Below are positions 5,897 to 7,905 of a DNA stretch of 7,905 nt, piece by piece (the first letter of the stretch is position 1; each line of letters opens with the position of its first letter). A program made the position numbers and the translations under genes. Below the pieces are notes generated by a model. The model saw only the letters and a program-made list of their open reading frames with translations, was not told the origin of the DNA and searched no databases. The DNA is from an uncultured Clostridia bacterium (GTDB taxonomy: Bacteria > Bacillota > Clostridia > Oscillospirales > Oscillospiraceae), in the NCBI GenBank assembly GCA_947177005.1, contig CAMWSZ010000124.1, positions 1 through 7,905 of the forward strand. Direction: 5' to 3'.

Positions 5897-7376
5897 CGAC
5901 CTCTATAAACGCATCTCGTCCCTCCCCGAGGACCAGGCCGAACAGCACCTCACCTATTACGCCGAAATGCTGGCCGACCGCATTGAGGAGGGTATGAGCG
6001 AGGAGGAGGCCGTCGCCAGTATGGAGCCGGTGGATGTGATCGTGCAGCGGATTTTTGAGGACTCCCCGCCGCCGGAACAGCCGGCAATACAATCCCCTGT
6101 CTATCCGGACCTGCCGGAAACCGGCGGCTCCCGCTTCTCAAAAGTTCCGGATATGCCCAGAAAACGCGCCAGCATCTCCAGAATCATCCTCTGGGTAATT
6201 GCTATTGTGGTAGCAATCGGCGCGGCCGGGAACAAAATCCGTCAGTACCGTCATATGATCCCTGACATCCCCTATGTGCATGAGACCGCCGTGGATTATT
6301 CCAGCTCGCCTGTTACTGAGGTCGAATTGGTTCCTGCTGAGGACTGCGGCAGCATGTGGGAAGAAGCGGACAACCTCTATTCCTTTGGTCCGGACGGAAT
6401 CGAAATCAACGGCACCCAAATTGGACCGGAGGGGATCTTCTCCGAACAGGAGGGCATAGAGATCACCGGCGGCGGGATTATACATAACCCGCTGTCCGTC
6501 AGCAGCCGGTACGCCGTACTGAACGATACCTACCGGACACTGGACGCCAGCAGCGTCGAGATCAACTGGACCAGCGGCGCGGTGGATGTCTGCTACTGGG
6601 GCGGCGACACCATTGAATTTCAGGAGTACTCCGATGAGCTCCTCCCGGAATCTCAGAAGCTGGAGTATTGGGTCGAAGACTATACGCTGAAAATCAACGA
6701 CCGCGTTCCCGGCGACAAGGGCCTGATTGTGTATATTCCCGCCGGTTTCTGCTCCCAGCTTTTTGTCGATACCACCAGCGCGGATGTGACGCTGTCCGGC
6801 CTGCGCTACCTCGGCTCCGCTTCCGTCTATACCTCCTCCGGATTTATCGGCGTGTATAACTCGGTGGTGAGTGATATGAATCTGTCCGGCTCTTCCGGCA
6901 ACGCGGTCCTTCAGGGCGTGGCCGCCAATTACCTGTCCGCGGAGCTGACCAGCGGCAGCCTCATCCTCAACGGCGTGGCCGCGTACAGTATGGACGTTTC
7001 TCTCAGCTCGGGCGATATCTCCGGTTTCGCCGCCGGGTTGTCCCTGGAAATGGAAACCTCCTCCGGCAAGATCGACATCTCCGCCAGCGCGGAGCAGCTG
7101 GAACTGGAGGCCTCCAGCGGCGATGTTCAGCTGACGCTGGCAGGTGCGTATCTCAACTATGTGTCGGCCAGCACCACCAGCGGAAACGTGACACTGATCC
7201 TCCCGCCCGTCCGGAATTGGAATTTCGGCCTGGACTTTGATTCCGCCTCCGGCATCCTGGACAAAGGCACCTTCCCCCTCGTCCGCTCCAACGGCATGTA
7301 TCACAGCGGAGATTTCGACGAGTTTATGATTGTCGCGGAAACCTCCAGCGGAAACCTGTATCTCCGTTCCTCTTAA
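5874..7376 (+). CDS. HAAS (DUF1700) - transmembrane - DUF4097/toastrack-like beta-repeat protein
   Basis: 500-residue one-pass membrane protein. Residues 1-62 match the HAAS/DUF1700 helical domain that accompanies PadR regulators in Firmicutes (FLNDLYKRISSLPEDQAEQHLTYYAEML..., then EEGMSEEEAVASM). A proline-rich linker and the basic PRKRASISR (96-103) precede one membrane helix (about 104-118), which implies the HAAS domain is inside and the rest outside. After a variable stretch (about 130-220), the C-terminal domain is a DUF4097-type beta-repeat. Thr/Ser-Ser-Gly turns recur every 18-23 residues (glycines at 323, 342, 361, 380, 398, 416, 437, 460, 493), each followed by a short beta strand such as GDVQLTL or GNVTLIL. 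The start is the ATG at 5874, with AAAGGAG ten bases upstream; GTG 5865 is too close to that site. HAAS and DUF4097 domains are envelope-stress associated, so an envelope sensor working with PadR is likely but unproven. Confidence 0.88.
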   Translation: MTRVQFLNDLYKRISSLPEDQAEQHLTYYAEMLADRIEEGMSEEEAVASMEPVDVIVQRIFEDSPPPEQPAIQSPVYPDLPETGGSRFSKVPDMPRKRASISRIILWVIAIVVAIGAAGNKIRQYRHMIPDIPYVHETAVDYSSSPVTEVELVPAEDCGSMWEEADNLYSFGPDGIEINGTQIGPEGIFSEQEGIEITGGGIIHNPLSVSSRYAVLNDTYRTLDASSVEINWTSGAVDVCYWGGDTIEFQEYSDELLPESQKLEYWVEDYTLKINDRVPGDKGLIVYIPAGFCSQLFVDTTSADVTLSGLRYLGSASVYTSSGFIGVYNSVVSDMNLSGSSGNAVLQGVAANYLSAELTSGSLILNGVAAYSMDVSLSSGDISGFAAGLSLEMETSSGKIDISASAEQLELEASSGDVQLTLAGAYLNYVSASTTSGNVTLILPPVRNWNFGLDFDSASGILDKGTFPLVRSNGMYHSGDFDEFMIVAETSSGNLYLRSS

Positions 7377-7383
7377 TCCAGCC

Positions 7384-7420
7384 CCGCGGGACCAGCCGCA
7401 GACGGTCCCGCGGACTTTTT
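7384..7420 (+). terminator. Intrinsic terminator after the HAAS-toastrack gene
   Basis: A 10-bp perfect GC-rich stem (CCGCGGGACC 7384-7393 with GGTCCCGCGG 7404-7413), a 10-nt loop, AC, then five T residues (7416-7420). It starts 7 nt after the stop codon and closes the padR unit. Confidence 0.88.
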
Positions 7421-7474
7421 GGATATGTCCCGATTCGGCTTCGTGTTCCCAATTGAACGCAATGAATATTCTGC

Positions 7475-7503
7475 TTTTGGAATTACACATCCTGTGGTAT
7501 AGT
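7475..7503 (+). promoter_or_regulatory. Probable promoter of the S66 peptidase gene
   Basis: Extended -10, TGG followed by TATAGT (7498-7503), lies 31 bp upstream of the ATG. The -35 is poor: TTTTGG (7475-7480) at 17 bp, or TTGGAA (7477-7482) at 15 bp. The leader is AT-rich and contains the GGAGGT ribosome site. Confidence 0.6.
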
Positions 7504-7534
7504 TATAACAAATCAAAATTTGGAGGTGTTGAAA

Positions 7535-7905
7535 ATGGTAAAAACAGTTGGAATTGTGAGCCTCTCCAGCGGCATCATGGGGGAGGATTTTATCAGATTT
7601 GAAGTAGAAATAGGGCTTCGCAGGCTGCATGAATATGGGTTGACTGTAAAGTTTATGCCGAACGCACTTAGGGGCCTGGATTATATAAAGGAACATCCAG
7701 AGAAGAGAGCAGAGGATCTTTTACAGGCTTTCCGCGATCCTGCAATTGACATGATTCTCTGTGCCATTGGCGGAGATGACACATTTCGTTTGCTTCCTTA
7801 CTTGTTTGACCATAATGAACTGCGGGATGCTGTTTCCCAAAAAGTGTTTCTTGGCTTTTCCGATACAACCATCAATCACTTTATGCTGCATAAGGTGGGC
7901 CTGCG
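7535..7905 (+). CDS. Peptidase S66 (LD-carboxypeptidase/MccF-like), 5' part only
   Basis: The first 123 residues of an S66 serine peptidase, cut by the window end. S66 enzymes either trim L,D bonds in muropeptides (LdcA) or inactivate microcin-C-like aminoacyl-nucleotides (MccF); the visible half cannot decide between them. Landmarks are the N-terminal strand VKTVGIVSLSSG (2-13), AEDLLQAFRDPAIDMILCAIGGDDTFRLLPYL (59-90) and the nucleophile motif GFSDTT (107-112, Ser109). The Glu and His of the triad lie beyond the window. The start is the ATG at 7535, with GGAGGT at 7522-7527. Base composition differs sharply from the other genes: four 60-base lines (7561-7800) count to 111/240 G+C, about 46%. 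AGA, AGG, ATA and TTA codons are common here and scarce upstream. It has its own promoter and sits behind a strong terminator, so it is independent of the HAAS unit. Confidence 0.9.
   Translation, partial: MVKTVGIVSLSSGIMGEDFIRFEVEIGLRRLHEYGLTVKFMPNALRGLDYIKEHPEKRAEDLLQAFRDPAIDMILCAIGGDDTFRLLPYLFDHNELRDAVSQKVFLGFSDTTINHFMLHKVGL

Noticed and set aside
6138..7490. 450-codon open frame on the minus strand opposite the HAAS-toastrack gene
   Set aside because: It mirrors the codon pattern of the well-supported plus-strand gene. The product is Gly/Ala/His-rich with no family motif, and it crosses the strong terminator at 7384-7420.

Overview
The window looks like chromosomal DNA of a moderately GC-rich gut-type clostridium, most like Oscillospiraceae or relatives (Oscillibacter/Flavonifractor/Intestinimonas-like). 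The reasons are purine-rich AGGAGG-type ribosome sites, Gram-positive style TTGACA/TATAAT promoters, a PadR plus HAAS stress-type pair, a split ThrE exporter and an XdhC gene. The lineage is inferred from gene content and style, not from a marker gene.

Layout, left to right. (1) Positions 1-1938, plus strand: the 3' part of an M19 membrane-dipeptidase-type peptidase, then the two halves of a ThrE/YjjP-YjjB-type transporter, closely spaced as one operon. (2) Positions 1932-4560, minus strand: an xdhC-family molybdenum-cofactor maturation gene followed, with a 14-nt overlap, by a COG2509-type FAD-dependent dehydrogenase. The last gene of each unit converges, and their coding regions overlap by 7 nt. 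A well-formed intrinsic terminator pointing rightward lies inside the FAD gene at 2115-2146. It is the most likely end of the dipeptidase-exporter transcript and would give about 200 nt of complementary 3' mRNA. (3) Positions 4561-4761: a divergent promoter region serving xdhC leftward and an nfeD-like gene rightward. (4) Positions 4762-5495: a short NfeD-family membrane protein with no SPFH/flotillin partner next to it, then a 54-residue acidic protein started by GTG whose ribosome site could be masked by a leader hairpin, then a strong terminator. (5) Positions 5509-7420: a near-consensus promoter with a dyad, a PadR-family repressor, and a 23-nt-overlapping gene for a one-pass membrane protein. 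That protein joins an N-terminal HAAS (DUF1700) domain to a DUF4097/toastrack-like extracytoplasmic beta-repeat domain. A strong terminator closes the unit. (6) Positions 7420-7905: a promoter and the 5' part of an S66 LD-carboxypeptidase/MccF-like gene. It is clearly more AT-rich and has different codon use from the rest, which suggests separate acquisition.

How the parts may work together. The peptidase plus two-part exporter suits peptide breakdown coupled to removal of excess amino acid or small carboxylate. XdhC plus the FAD protein suggests a redox or cofactor-maturation pair away from its usual hydroxylase genes. NfeD, PadR, HAAS-toastrack and the cell-wall-type S66 peptidase give the right half an envelope/membrane-homeostasis flavour. 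I see no phage, IS element, CRISPR array, tRNA or rRNA. I see no wholly unknown multi-gene system. The least expected items are the terminator embedded in the convergent gene, the orphan NfeD plus tiny-protein unit, and the compact PadR/HAAS-toastrack cassette.
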